Shown one piece after another: positions 38,476 to 50,000 of a DNA stretch of 64,000 nt. The notes under the pieces were generated by a model. The model searched no databases. It was not told the origin of the DNA and worked only from the letters and a program-made list of their open reading frames with translations. Location: assembly GCA_965178125.1 (NCBI GenBank), contig OZ237755.1, positions 620,001 through 684,000 on the forward strand, written 5' to 3'. Each line of letters begins with the position of its first letter. Within the stretch, counting starts at the first letter, position 1. A program made the translations under genes and the position numbers. This DNA is from Bilabrum cf. latius (taxonomy: Eukaryota; Bigyra: Bicosoecida; Bigyra; Bicosoecida).

Positions 38476-39558
38476 ATGACAAAATCAAGGTGGAGTAGCG
38501 CTCTGGTATCACCAGAAGAGGCTATGCAGCTTCGTTCGAGTGCGCGTTTCATCGATGCAACTTGGTTCATGCCGAATCATCCAAAGGGCATGAAAGGAAA
38601 GACAGCGTTCGAATAGAAACACATTTGGAACGCAGTGCATTTTGACATTGACAAGGTCGCAGTTCCCAGCAAATTTCCGCACATGCTGCCCCAACACAAG
38701 GAGGACTTCTGGACCCTAGCACGGCAGCATGTCACTGGCACCATTCACGACTCTGACGAATTTGTGGTATACGATCACCAGGGTCTATTTTCAGCAGCTC
38801 GTGTCTGGTACTCGTTGCTTGCAAACGGCGCGTAGAATGTGAGAGTGCTGGACGGTGGGCTTGCAGCGTGGCAAGCAGCTGGTGGCCCTGTAGCCTCTGG
38901 AAGCGAGGATCATAGTATTGAACAGTCAACTAAACCAAAAGCAACGGAAGGATTGAGCGGGCGAGTGGGTGGGATCTGGACCTCACGTGACGTGGCATCT
39001 TGGGCTGCTAAACAAGAACCCACGGCTCGGCCACTGGTGCTCGATGCAAGGAGCGCTGGCAGATTCAGGGGCGATGACCCGGAGCCTAGACCTGGGATCT
39101 TATCCGGGCATGTACCAGGATCTATCAGCGTGCCGTTTGATTCGGTCCTACGGCCAGCCACTGACGATTCCGGCTCGCGTTTGCTGCCATCTAGCCAGCT
39201 GCGTGATGTGCTTACTGCTGCTGGCGGGCCCGGGACAGATATGGCAGGCCTACTCCAGGCTGGTGCCCGATGCATGCAAGGCAAGGGGCAGGAAGAAGCG
39301 ATTGCTAAGACTGGCGGCAGTGGGCCAGACGTGGTCACCACTTGCGGCTCTGGAGTGACTGCCAGCGTGCTGGCCCTCGCGCTGCACGAGTGCGGCGTGA
39401 AAAATGTCGCAGTGTATGATGGCTCTTGGTCAGAGTGGGGCACCTTGTTCGCTGAAGGGGCGCACGAGGAAATGGAAGGGGATACCGTTCGATGGCGGCA
39501 ACATGGCGATGTGGATCCATACCGAGTCGGCATATAGAGGACAAAGTGGGAACCATGA
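38476..39558 (+). CDS. 3-mercaptopyruvate/thiosulfate sulfurtransferase (two rhodanese domains)
   Basis: 360 residues with TAG codons near 38614, at 38836 and at 39535 read as Gln; TGA stop. The first rhodanese domain shows FIDATWFMP, HFDIDKVA and VYDHQGLFSAARVWYSL, then VRVLDGGLAAW. The second shows PLVLDARSAGRFRG, GHVPGSISVPF and the active loop TCGSGVTASVLALAL, whose CGSGV matches mercaptopyruvate rather than thiosulfate sulfurtransferases. It transfers sulfur from 3-mercaptopyruvate to thiols or cyanide in cysteine catabolism. A 40-residue insertion precedes the active loop. No clear targeting peptide at this start. Confidence 0.85.
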
Positions 39559-39793
39559 GTTAAGTATCATATCGGATCCTCTTGAGCCGTTCGAGTTCCT
39601 TTTGTTTTTGTGTTTAATTAGTAAAGAATGCGTGCTATTTGTCTCAAGGGTATGCAATACTATGCATTGACTGTGCTTGGCACGGAACGCAACGCAATAC
39701 GAACAAACACGTGCACACGCAGCAGTGCCCTCATCCAATGCAATCGCGAAGCTCGTGATGGGCTCTATCACAAGGACAAATCGCACCTCTTGC

Positions 39794-42700
39794 TCAATTA
39801 GCAGCGCCCTCTCCAGCCTGCTCCCTCTGCACAGTGCTGCCAGGAGGGCCAGCGGCGACGTGAGCGATCGTGTTGCGAGCAAGCTGCTCTACTTCGTGAC
39901 CCTGAAGCAGCCCGTAGTGGCCCCCAGCCACACCAGCCGTTTGCGAGGGATCATGCTTGTACATGAGCCAGAATGGGAGCCTTGCCACGCTCCACCCCTG
40001 CTCCTTGATCAGTCCCTCCCTGCATGCGTCCAGCGCACTTGGGTGCACCGTCAGCACCTTGCTGAACGCGGGGTTGTCGAACCGATTGTACTCACGAATG
40101 ACCCGCAAGCCAGTGCGCGGCGAAGTGGCAGTCAGGTTCCGTCCAGCATAACACGCCTAGGCCAAAGGCAGTCGATGCTCTGCAGCCGCCCCATCTAGAC
40201 CCTGCCTCGCGGCTGCCCTATCTTCTGCATCTGGAATGGGCTGCACTTCCTGGTGAAATGGCCCGTCGTACTCGAACACAATTCCAAGCTCCGGCCATAT
40301 GGCATCTACCCTGTAGCCCAGTCCCGGCAAGACAGCTTCGAAAATGACCTGATGAGCGGAAGGGCTCTGATCGGTAGCAGCAGCCATTGCCTGAAGCAGC
40401 TGAAGCTCCGTGCCAGAGGTGGATGGTTTGTTGATAATTTCCCTCACTACGGACCACTGAGGGGGCCTGCCCTCCCTTGCGTCGTTCTCGGCCTGCTGCA
40501 CCGCACTGCGGTGCCGATCCATCCCACGCCGCAAAACCGTCCGGATCCGTTCGCGCCTTCCGGTCTGCTGCTGATTGATGCGATCGCCAGCTGCACCCGA
40601 TTCCCGTGCATCCTGCCCGGTCTCGCTAAAGACTGGGTGGTAGAAGCCACACGCAAACATCTTGGCGATGTCAACGACACCGTTCGATACAGTCAGCCGC
40701 TCAGAACCCTCAGGCACTGGCACGCCATGCCGCTTCAAGATGACCTCAATCTCATCGGGCCTGTCGTACCACGAATCTCCGAGCTCCCGCTTGATCGAGC
40801 TTACTGCAGCGGCTGCAGGGTCCAAGATTTCCGCCAGCAGCCGTGCCAGCGGCGTGCCATCAAATATACCAAACCTCGGGCCGCTTCGTCCCCCCAATTC
40901 CTAGTCTTGGCCAGGCACCTATGCCAGAGCGCCCAATCGTACAAGAGACTCGGCCGTGCTAATCCACTCGAGCACTTTTGGCGTGGACTGCACACGCTGC
41001 AACGCATGGAATGCCTAGCTGACCAAGATGCTGGCACGCATTTCACGCAACGCGTCGGGACTCAGCTCGCGGTTACCGAATGCATGGTAAGCATCTTGCG
41101 CCAGAGTATCCGCTTTGATCAATTCAGGATCAAAGAGTCCTGCAAGCCTGAGGTGGATGGCACCAGACACTACCTCAGACACTGAGTTCGTCTCGAATGC
41201 CTCCGACTCCGCCATGCCAAGCATTGCGTACTCGCGCTGCAGATCCTACAAGGCATTCTATCCAGCCATTGACCCGAGCAAGATCGCATTGCCGGTATCT
41301 GACAGTACGTGGTTGTGCACGGAAGGAGCGCTTGCGAATACTAGCAGCCGGTGGCCAAGCTGCCGTCGCCTTGCTAGCACAGCGGCAACTTCCGCAAGGG
41401 CTTGCCGCAGCTACCCCAGTGCAACCTAGTGCTGCCGCTGCGAATGAAGCTGAGGTGAGACCAGTTGGGCCTAAGCAAGCTGTCTCGATAGCTGCATGAT
41501 CTTCGCTGCGTCCTGCACTGCTCTCTTGTTGTCCTACCACAAAATGGATGCCACCGCTTCGAAGCCGCGCCGGTGCATACCAGCCTCTGCCGCCCGGATC
41601 GAATTGAATGCCGTCGACGCGACCATTGCCAGCACCTCTCTGTGCTGGTCTGTAAGTCGGCCCGGCACGGACATGTGTGGCTCCCACTTCGCGATCGCTT
41701 CTAGAACGATCGACATGAGCGGCGCGGAGAGGTGACTTGTGCCGATGCCTAGAACCGCATCGGCGAGCGATGCAAGGGCCGCTAGGCGACAAGAAGTAGC
41801 CTCCTGGTCCATGTCACGACCAAGATGGTCCAATGGAGGGCAGATAGCAGCAAACGTTGGAGTGGACTCCCAGTCTGCCGAAAGCACGGTTCTCAGCTGG
41901 CTCGTGTCGTGACGTATGCTAGCTTCAGCCAACCGGTTGCGCACGTTGGTTCGAAGCCACGTTGCGTTTCTTCGGGCGCGGCCGCCTCTGGATAGCTCTA
42001 GATGCAAACCAGCTGCAGGGATCGATTTACACTCGTGGTGCGTCTGCTGCAGCGGTGCGGCGGCCCAATCTGTCTGTGTCGCAATTCCAGATGCAAACAT
42101 CTGGGCCGCTCGGGAGAATCGCTCCGGTACCTTGTCATGGTCCAAATCACTTTCTGAGACGCCCAACGAAAGACTTTGCTGATCGACATTGCCAAATAAA
42201 CGCAGGTGACCTGCGAGCCGCGACGCAGCGTCTCTGTTCTTTGCCGCCGTGGACTCGCCCCGAAACATGGCAGAGGCAGCAGGAGACAAGTTCTCCGCGG
42301 CAAACGGCGACTCAACCCTGGACGCAACTCTTGATAGCGCTAGCAAGGTGCCACGATCTCCAGAGGTAAAAGACACCCCCAGCGACTTTGCCGCATGGGT
42401 CGTCCACCACGGTAGCATCTGCTTGCGGGCCTCGCGAGAACTCACCTGGAGACCCAGCAGCGCACTGACAGCTTGACCTCCTTTACGCCACCGATTTTGA
42501 CTGACAGCTTGGTCCAAGCTGTTCTCTATCCGTCCAACCAGCATGTCCTCTTTGCGTTCCCGCATGGAGTACTGCATCCTTCCCCAGGTGGATGCAGCCG
42601 ACCTCGAGGCTCTAAGCTCTCGCGGCCAGGCTGATCCAGCTGATGCAAGGCTGCCCGGTGCAGGCAAGTCATCAGCCTCGCTTTCATCTGCTTGGACAGG

Positions 42701-44476
42701 ATGTCCATGGCTAGGCCGCAGCATGGCCCCGGCTAGCTGATCCATCAGCGAGTCCATGGTCGGATGGGGAGCGACAGGATACTTCTGCATGTTGGGCAGG
42801 AACCGGGCCGGAGATGCGTCGCCGTACAGCCACTGTCGATTGCTCAGCGTTCCTACCACGTGCACTGCGTCAAGAATCCAGTGAATCGGGGAGTTGACGC
42901 TGAAGTCGCCCCTTGATGCAGCATCAAAAGAGTGCTGCAGGTCTCTATGAGCCGCAAAACAAGGCATGAAAGCTGCTTCGATCACGCGAGCAGGGGCGTC
43001 CTGCTTGTGCTACAGCGTAGAAGCGAGGCATTGTATGCATCCAAGCAAATCCAATGCAGAGATTCTGGTGGATTGCAACAGGCTCTGCATGGACAGCGCG
43101 TCGATTTCCTCTTCTCCACGCGCAACTGACAGGCTAGGATACGCCACATGAGTGAACAAATGGGCCTGCATCATGCTTGCATCAATCGACATGTCACCCA
43201 TGGAGCGTTTATTGCCCGAGACGATGGAGCTTTGCTCTTCGCGCTGGATGGTACTGCTCTGCTCCTTGCCTTCCATTGGATCCCCTGAACCGCCCACTCG
43301 GGCGCGCAAACTGTGCCTCATCTTCGCATCGAATGTGTGCATGCTAGTCTCGGCTGCTTCTAGGAGCCCCTCCGGCCAGGGCATGTTGCTTGGCTTATTC
43401 AAGTACCACGTGTGGCGAAATGGGGTGGAGTCTGCCTGGCCGGCTTCCGTTGCTGATCGCTTCAGCGAAACTACTGCCTGCGCGCATTCCGCCGTCACAG
43501 ATGCAGACTCGCTTGAAACTACTGCCTGCGCGCATTCCGCCGTCACAGATGCAGACTCGCTTGAAACTACTGCCTGCGCGCATTCCGCCGTCACAGATGC
43601 AGACTCGCTTGCCAGTGGCGAAGCTTGTTGGGCGGTAACTTCACCCGCGTCTGGCGCTGGCGCACGTACGCCTCGAGTAGACTGATCGATGTGATTACTA
43701 GAGTTGTCAGACCTGTCTTTGAACCAAGCTTGCGTCGCAATCCTCCTGCCCATCCCGGCAACCGCTGCCATCATCTCAAGCAGATCCGCCAGGGGGGACG
43801 CCCGCGCAAGGAGGACGAGAAGCGGTGGTGCGTGAGCTAAAATCCTGGCTGCCTCAGCCTGCTCCCGTTTCAGCTGCACGGTCAGCTTGGACCTCGATAT
43901 CTGACTGATTCGTGCCGCGAGGAAACCGCCCTAGTGCACCACGGCAGCACCGGGCACTGCATGCGACCACCCGTGGGAGACCGCCAACGCATCCCCGTCA
44001 GTAGACAACGAGGCAGGATCGATGCAGTGACCAGACATCAAGCTCGCCACAAAAGGCAGGAATCGATCCGGCGCAAGTTGCAAGCATGCGCGCAGGTCCT
44101 GCGCCACTGCACTCGCCATCGTAATCGCCGCAGACACAGCTGCTGACGTTGCAGCCCCCTTTGCCATCTGGTTGCGCGCATGCCCGGCAGCGGTGATTGA
44201 ACGTCGCGCATTGCGCTCCTGCTGGACCTCGGCAAGACCGCTGGATTTGTCGAACCGTACCTGGGAGAAGGCGTCCGCCAGCTGCTGCATGCCAAGGACT
44301 TCCAGCTTGCCAGATGCCTCGCTTCCTTCGGACTTAGCAAGCGTCCACGCACGAGCCGCAATGGAAACTCGGGTTGCACAAGTTGAGACCCATGCATTCT
44401 CTGTTCGACACGATCTAGTGCGGGGCACCTGAGCAGCAACATCAGCCAGCGTTTCGAACGAAGCACATCTGGCCAC
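39794..44476 (-). CDS. RAP-domain protein (organellar RNA-binding type)
   Basis: One frame of up to 1,560 residues with about 12 TAG codons read as Gln and a TGA stop. The C-terminus has the RAP pattern: LGIVFEYDGPFHQ, then GLRVIREYNRF, then KEQGWSVARLPFWLMY. RAP domains sit at the end of helical-repeat proteins (FASTK/OPR types) that handle mitochondrial or plastid RNA, and the long Ala/Leu/Arg helical body fits. A three-fold 48-bp repeat lies in the N-terminal third. No ATG is available near the 5' end of the frame (first in-frame ATG near 44285), so a first exon or intron upstream is likely. Confidence 0.65.
43467..43610. repeat. Three tandem 48-bp coding repeats
   Basis: Three units of GAAACTACTGCCTGCGCGCA... 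encode a 16-residue unit (SESASVTAECAQAVVS) in the RAP protein. The copies look identical, so the array is recent or kept uniform. Confidence 0.85.
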
Positions 44477-45006
44477 GTCTGAACGCTCTGCTCTATAAAA
44501 CGATTTCTAGGGATCCTGATTAGTTGTTTTGGCTGGGATAGATCTCTTCCGTGGATATCGGTGTTGCTTTAGCAACTGTGGTGACAAGCACAAGCTCCTC
44601 TACGAGTGTTGGAGAGCCTTAGCTTGCAACAACAGCTTTGGTTGGGCACGGAAAAGCGTACGATATAAGCCATGAATGCCACGCAACGCGTGCTTTTGCC
44701 CCGCAAGGCGCATGGGATCTCGCAGAGAGTGCATCTGAATGTTGCCTGCACATGTTGCCGAAAACGAACCTTCGTGAGCGTGAGTGGGGACCCCAAAAGC
44801 ATGATGGCGCTCATCTGGTTACGTCTGACACAGCCACTAGTAGCAATCACCCTCGCCCCGGCCACGCTTTCTCTCCGCTACGCGTGGCCGTGCTCCGTTC
44901 AGCCTCGACCTCGTCTTCCCCCACTCGTCTCTTCTCGTTGTCGGTCTCACTGGCAGCCGCACGTCGTAGATCTAGTCGTTTTCCTGCAAAGCAGGACATC
45001 GTGGCC
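44477..45006. other. Intergenic region upstream of the RAP gene
   Basis: 530 bp. Likely holds the RAP gene promoter and perhaps its first exon, because that gene lacks an ATG at its 5' end. I could not define exon borders. Confidence 0.35.
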
Positions 45007-46415
45007 TTAGTACTGCCTGAACTCTCCCCGGTACATGTACCCAGTAGATGCCTGGGGACTATCCGGGGCTATCACCTCTCCGAGTCGTTCTTCCTCCTCC
45101 TCGGGGTCATCCTCGGCGAGGAGCACTTCCTCTGGCAACTCTCCAGGCTGCAGCACTTGCTCGGCCACTTCGATGCCCGCGGAACTCGCTGGGCTAGTTC
45201 CCACGTTAATGGTCCTTGGTGGCACCGAAACGAGCTCATCTTCTGCGTGAATGGGGTCTTTGTCCCCAGGTGCTAGTGGTACCCTCGGCCAGCGTGCGCC
45301 AGCATCGGAAACGGACGAGCGAGCGCTGCGGGGTTGGTTCTAAAGCAGGTGCTCGGCTCCGAGTTCTCGACCGGCATGACTGTTCCGATACTACCCACCG
45401 CCAGCCGAGTTCTGCCGCTTCTGCTGATGCCCAGCCGATGCACCTGCTTCAACTGACTGGGTGGTTGTCCTGCTCTACCATCCTCTGCGAGTTGCACCAT
45501 GATTTGGTCCAGCGCTTGATTCCTCGGAGTGCGCTCGCCCGGCGTGCCGCGCGCCTGGAGCCCCACGCTGCTAGCTCTGCTGCCGGTGGACTTGGTCCTG
45601 CCGGTGGACTTGGTCCTGCCGGTGGACTTGGTCCTGCCGGTGGACTTGGTCCTGCGTCCCGTCCGATGGGGCATGGCCAACCGAGCTAGCGCCAGCTCCA
45701 GCTTCATGCGAATTCCACTGCGGCTGCTGCCGAATCCACGGGACGGTTATTTCGAGAGACTCTGGGATGCGAGTCATCTCGTGCCGGAAGCACCGCTATC
45801 GCCCACGCGGGCACACAGCCCGGGCCGGGACTGTCCGGTACGTCGTCCTCTGCAGATCGGGGAGGATCGCCAAGTGTGCAGGGCTGATTCCGTGGGTGTT
45901 CTCCATAATTGATGGGATATCGAGCTTTGTTTGCACCGAATCGCCTGCGAGCGCTTGAGAAAGCAGCAGAAAGCGCTGGAAATCCAATGGCTGAGTGGGG
46001 GGCTGACTAGACTCTGTGCCGCATGCCAAATTCCAGCCTGAACTGCGTCGATCATGTTGTACATACATATAATCAAGCGCTTCTCACCGGAAACCTCGAG
46101 TATTTGATCGCCAGTTGCCATCAAGGACACACGGCCAAGGCTGGAAGATCGTGGAAACACGTGCAGAAACTGCGTAACTCCGCCTGTCGTGGGGTCCGCC
46201 TTGATGGAGGATTGAACCGAGGCAGGCTTGAGTGATCGTTCGTATTGCATGCCACTGATTCTGCGTCTTGGCATCCTTGATTCGAGCCACGGTCGCAGCG
46301 GCATGTCCCTCGACAGTCCCCCGAACGGGCGGAAGCCGAACGGATGATGCGAAAGCTGCGCTGCTGATAGCAGAGCGCTAGTCGCAACGCAGAGTACCAA
46401 AGCAAATGAGTTCAT
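45007..46415 (-). CDS. Secreted repeat protein with acidic C-terminus
   Basis: Two exons: 46088-46415 and 45007-46013, with a 74-bp intron (46014-46087, GTGAGA...CACAG). Coding length is 1,335 bp, 444 residues, TAA stop, about five TAG codons read as Gln. The start MNSFALVLCVATSALLSAA is a signal peptide. The middle holds four DQVHRQ units (45582-45653) and the end is acidic (LAEDDPEEEEERLGEV). Splicing brings ATGDQILEVS in frame with SSQPPTQPLDFQRFLL. I recognise no domain; exported or endomembrane by signal peptide. Confidence 0.6.
45582..45653. repeat. Four tandem 18-bp coding repeats
   Basis: GCCGGTGGACTTGGTCCT four times; on the coding (minus) strand it gives DQVHRQ repeated. Confidence 0.85.
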
Positions 46416-47068
46416 GGCTTTGCAATCTTGATACTCCAGTGCAAGTGTGAAGTGACACGTTGCAAGAAGCAACTTCTTGCAGAATACCGGAACCGAAACG
46501 GAGCGAAGAATCTTCCTGCCATGTTGCCGGAAACATGGCAGGTGCTAACATTCAGAAAAGACGTGTCGAAAAAGCAGCATAACAATCTCGTGTTTGCTTG
46601 TGACGCAGAGCAGCTGCGCGCAACAGTGGTCGTATTCATGCGCATTCACTGATTGAATGGAGATCGTTGGAACTGTTGGAACCAGCCACCGTTTGTCAGT
46701 ACTGTATGTATTACACAAATAATATCATAGTGCCCCAATACATCTAAGTAGTACTGAGAAGGCTAGCGAAATAATAGAGCCGAAATGTATGATTGTTTCG
46801 GGCGATTTGCAGCCTGCAGCAGCAAACACTGCAAAAGCCCGGCTCCTGAGAGGAAGTATTAAACACCTTAATGTAGAATTTAACGAAAAGCTCCAGGCCA
46901 TGTTGCGGTCCTGCAACTTCAGGTGCGACCAAGCAGATTTGGCGATCTATTGGTTGCGACCGGCCGTTATCTGGCTCCGAACGATCCTTGTCCGTTCACG
47001 GGAGGTTTATTTATCTTTGGGCAAATACTTATAGTGTGTAGCAGATCGGCATTCAAATATTATTATTA
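46416..47068. other. Divergent intergenic region
   Basis: 653 bp between two divergently transcribed genes, more AT-rich than its neighbours near 46690-47068. Short frames in it look like chance. Presumably a bidirectional promoter; no motif recognised. Confidence 0.4.
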
Positions 47069-50000
47069 ATGGACTAGTTGCCCCCGCCTGTGATAAGACA
47101 AGCGACAGACCGAGAGGAACGGCATCAGGAGGTCCTCGAACACATGAACCACGCTGCTGCAAGTGGCGATGATGGCGCTTTGAATCCAGGTGTAGGCGTC
47201 TCAGTTCGTGATTCACTAGCATCAATGTCGGCATCCAGTAGTTCGAGTAGTGAGGATGATAAGGCCGAGCACCATTCCGAGGCAATGGCACAACCAGAGC
47301 TTGAGCAAGAATCGAAGCAAGAAGCTGCAGAAGCAGAATATGAAGATGACCGGTTCGAGGAGAGCGCAGATTAGGGGCAACTAGAGCCAGCTGAAACCAC
47401 AAGCTAGGACGAGCAGCCAGATGATCCTGCGAACGCTTCGAATGCCAGCACGCGCGATATCGAACAGGTCAGCTCCAAGGCAGCAGCAGCTGGGCGCCTG
47501 CAGGAAGAAGTGGGAGAGCAGGACGATGAAGAACCCGAGTCTTTACTCGGTCTAGCAAACCGTGATGACAGTGAACCTGGACATCTCGCTGCCGGGCAGT
47601 CCGAGAATGAGCCCGCCGGCCGGACGCCCCACGCCAACGCGACGTCTGCGGCAGCCGAAGGCACGTCTGGTCAAACCAACGGGAGCAAGTAGCCACGCCG
47701 CCTGAAAGCAGACAGGATTAGAACATCTGATCGACTAGCGAGCGTGTCGAACGTGCTCTCTGTTCCTTGCTTGAACGTCAAGGCAGCGGCCAGTGCGGCC
47801 ATCCTGCAGGCAGAGGGCTGGTACAAGCTAGGAGCCGCAGGATCTTCGGGAGACACCGAAGCATCAAGCAGCCCTTCCGATGATGCCAGAGGTGATGCAG
47901 GCCCGGAAGCGCATGGCAACAGGCAGGGCGAATAGGCCGAGTAGCCAGCTCTTGGCATCGAGGGCGAAGTCACGAAGAGCAATGGCTCAGGGGGCCGCCC
48001 GGTTCTAACCACTGCAGCGGCTGTCGCGATGACTGCGGCAGTAGAGGCCGTGATCCGGTACTCCGCACACCTCGGCTACAATTCCGCGGCCTCCGACGCC
48101 AGCGCCACTGACGCAGCGGAAACGAAGGGCCGTGGGAAGCACAGACTCACTGCGAGGGCGCTGCAGGTGGCATTGAGACAGTGCAGCGACCCGGTCTTGG
48201 ACCCCGTTCAGTCGCAGGAGCTGGCGTGTTTTATGGACAAGCCGCTCTGGCTGCCTGCCTGGTCCATCACGGAGGAATCGGAGCCGAAAAGCGACGGTGC
48301 TGGGCACAGGCAAGGACAACACGGTGATGGTGGCGGCGTTGCCTCTGCCCATCCGTTGCAGGCAGCCGGTAGCGGACAGCAGGCCACCTACCAGTCCAAG
48401 CGACCCTCCCCGCTGGTTCCCAAGCCGAGTCGCCCCATGCCACCCCCGCCCTCTCGAAGTGGGAGGTCTCCGCCCGCAGGAGGCGATGCCGGGGCCGAGT
48501 TCGTGGACGCCGCAGAGTCAGGAAACGGCCCCGCGTTGCCGCTCAGAAAGCTCTTGGAGCAGCTGGCCAACACTCGGGCAGAGCTGCGTCGGCGTGCTGC
48601 GCTTGCCATGGAGCAGTGCACTGCACTCTCCGACGGGCGCGACCACGCCGGCTTGCACGTTGGAGTGGCGGCTATGGCTCTATCACCGTAGTCCAAGACC
48701 ATTGCCGAGAACGCCTGGTCGCTGCAGCAGTCCATGCGGGCCTTGCACGGGCAAAGGGATCCAGCAGACGGGAAAGTAGTGCTCGTGCTGCCGGAAGATC
48801 CTTGGAAGCACCGGTCCCACAAGAGCACCATCACGGCTGGTGTCCCTGCGGGTGAGACGAAGGAACAGAGCTTCGGGAGCGATGTCGGGCTGGCCATTGG
48901 CGAGAGCAAAGAGGACAGCAAGCGCATGCAGGAAGACGCGAGAGACTCTGCCGCTGAGGTGGCCAAAGTCGTCCAGAAGCGCGGCGAAGTTGACCCGCCT
49001 CTGCCTGCATTCGCGAGAGAGGACGAGGACGAAGTGCTACCGGGAGGCATCGCGCCCAGCCTGCTGGATATCCTGGATTCTGCAGCCATGGCCAGCCTCG
49101 ATGGAGCGGATCAGATGCTGAAGCTGCGGGGGTTGGACACGGAGTTCGTCCAACAACGCGCCAAGCAGCTCGATGACGACAATTGCGGCGACCACGAAGC
49201 TGAAGGGCACAACGAGGCGCCCGGTGAGTTCCCGCTGCATGCAGGCCAATCCAGTGAGGCCGTGGAAGACAGAACCACCGTGCACCCTACAACTGGTCGA
49301 AGTGATGGCACAGCGCCCAGCCAAGTAGGTGCTGTGGCTGGGGCTGCAATCGGCACTGCACCACTTGCAGGTGATCTTGGCGTACCCGCAGCGATAGGTC
49401 CCATCTGCGACACCAACTTGGCTGTGCTGCCTGTGGATGCCGCTGCTTGCCTGTGGCCGCATCCAGCCGACACCTTCTCACTCGGAGCAGGTGGCCACGA
49501 GGGCATGCCTGGGGCGTCAAGGGTCCCGATCGTGCCAGATGCCACGGATGGTGCGCTGGCTTGCCTCAGCGCGATTGGCAGGGCTCTCCTCCTGTCGATT
49601 TGCTCGCGGCTTGCGTCTGCCAGGGCAACTCGGTCCCAAATGCTGGCGCAGTGCGACTCCCTGGAACCAGGGAAACACGACGACATGGCTGAAGATCCGG
49701 ACCATGCAGAACCGAAACCGAAGGAGCATGTGCATGGCAGCCCAGGATTAGCGTGCCAGGATCCGCCACCGTTCACTGCGCTTGACGTATCAGCTGCAGT
49801 GCTCTCAATCCTCCGTTCTGACGCTGTCGCAGAGGCCAAGGACATTTTCGCCATGCAGCCCTGGGCGGCGGATCACTTCGAGGGTCACGCAGGCGGGGGC
49901 ACGTCACTCCGGCACGCACCCTGCGTGTCGCTTCGGTCGTACGTCGGCGTCAGCATCGGGCGGGCGCTTCGATGGTGGCGCGTGGAGGGGATGCCGAGCC

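Noticed and set aside
43152-43685. Plus-strand 177-residue ORF with repeats
   Set aside because: Antisense of the RAP protein; the repeats translate in that gene's frame.
44638-45276. Plus-strand 212-residue gene
   Set aside because: Overlaps the minus-strand secreted protein gene with better support (signal peptide, intron phase, acidic tail).
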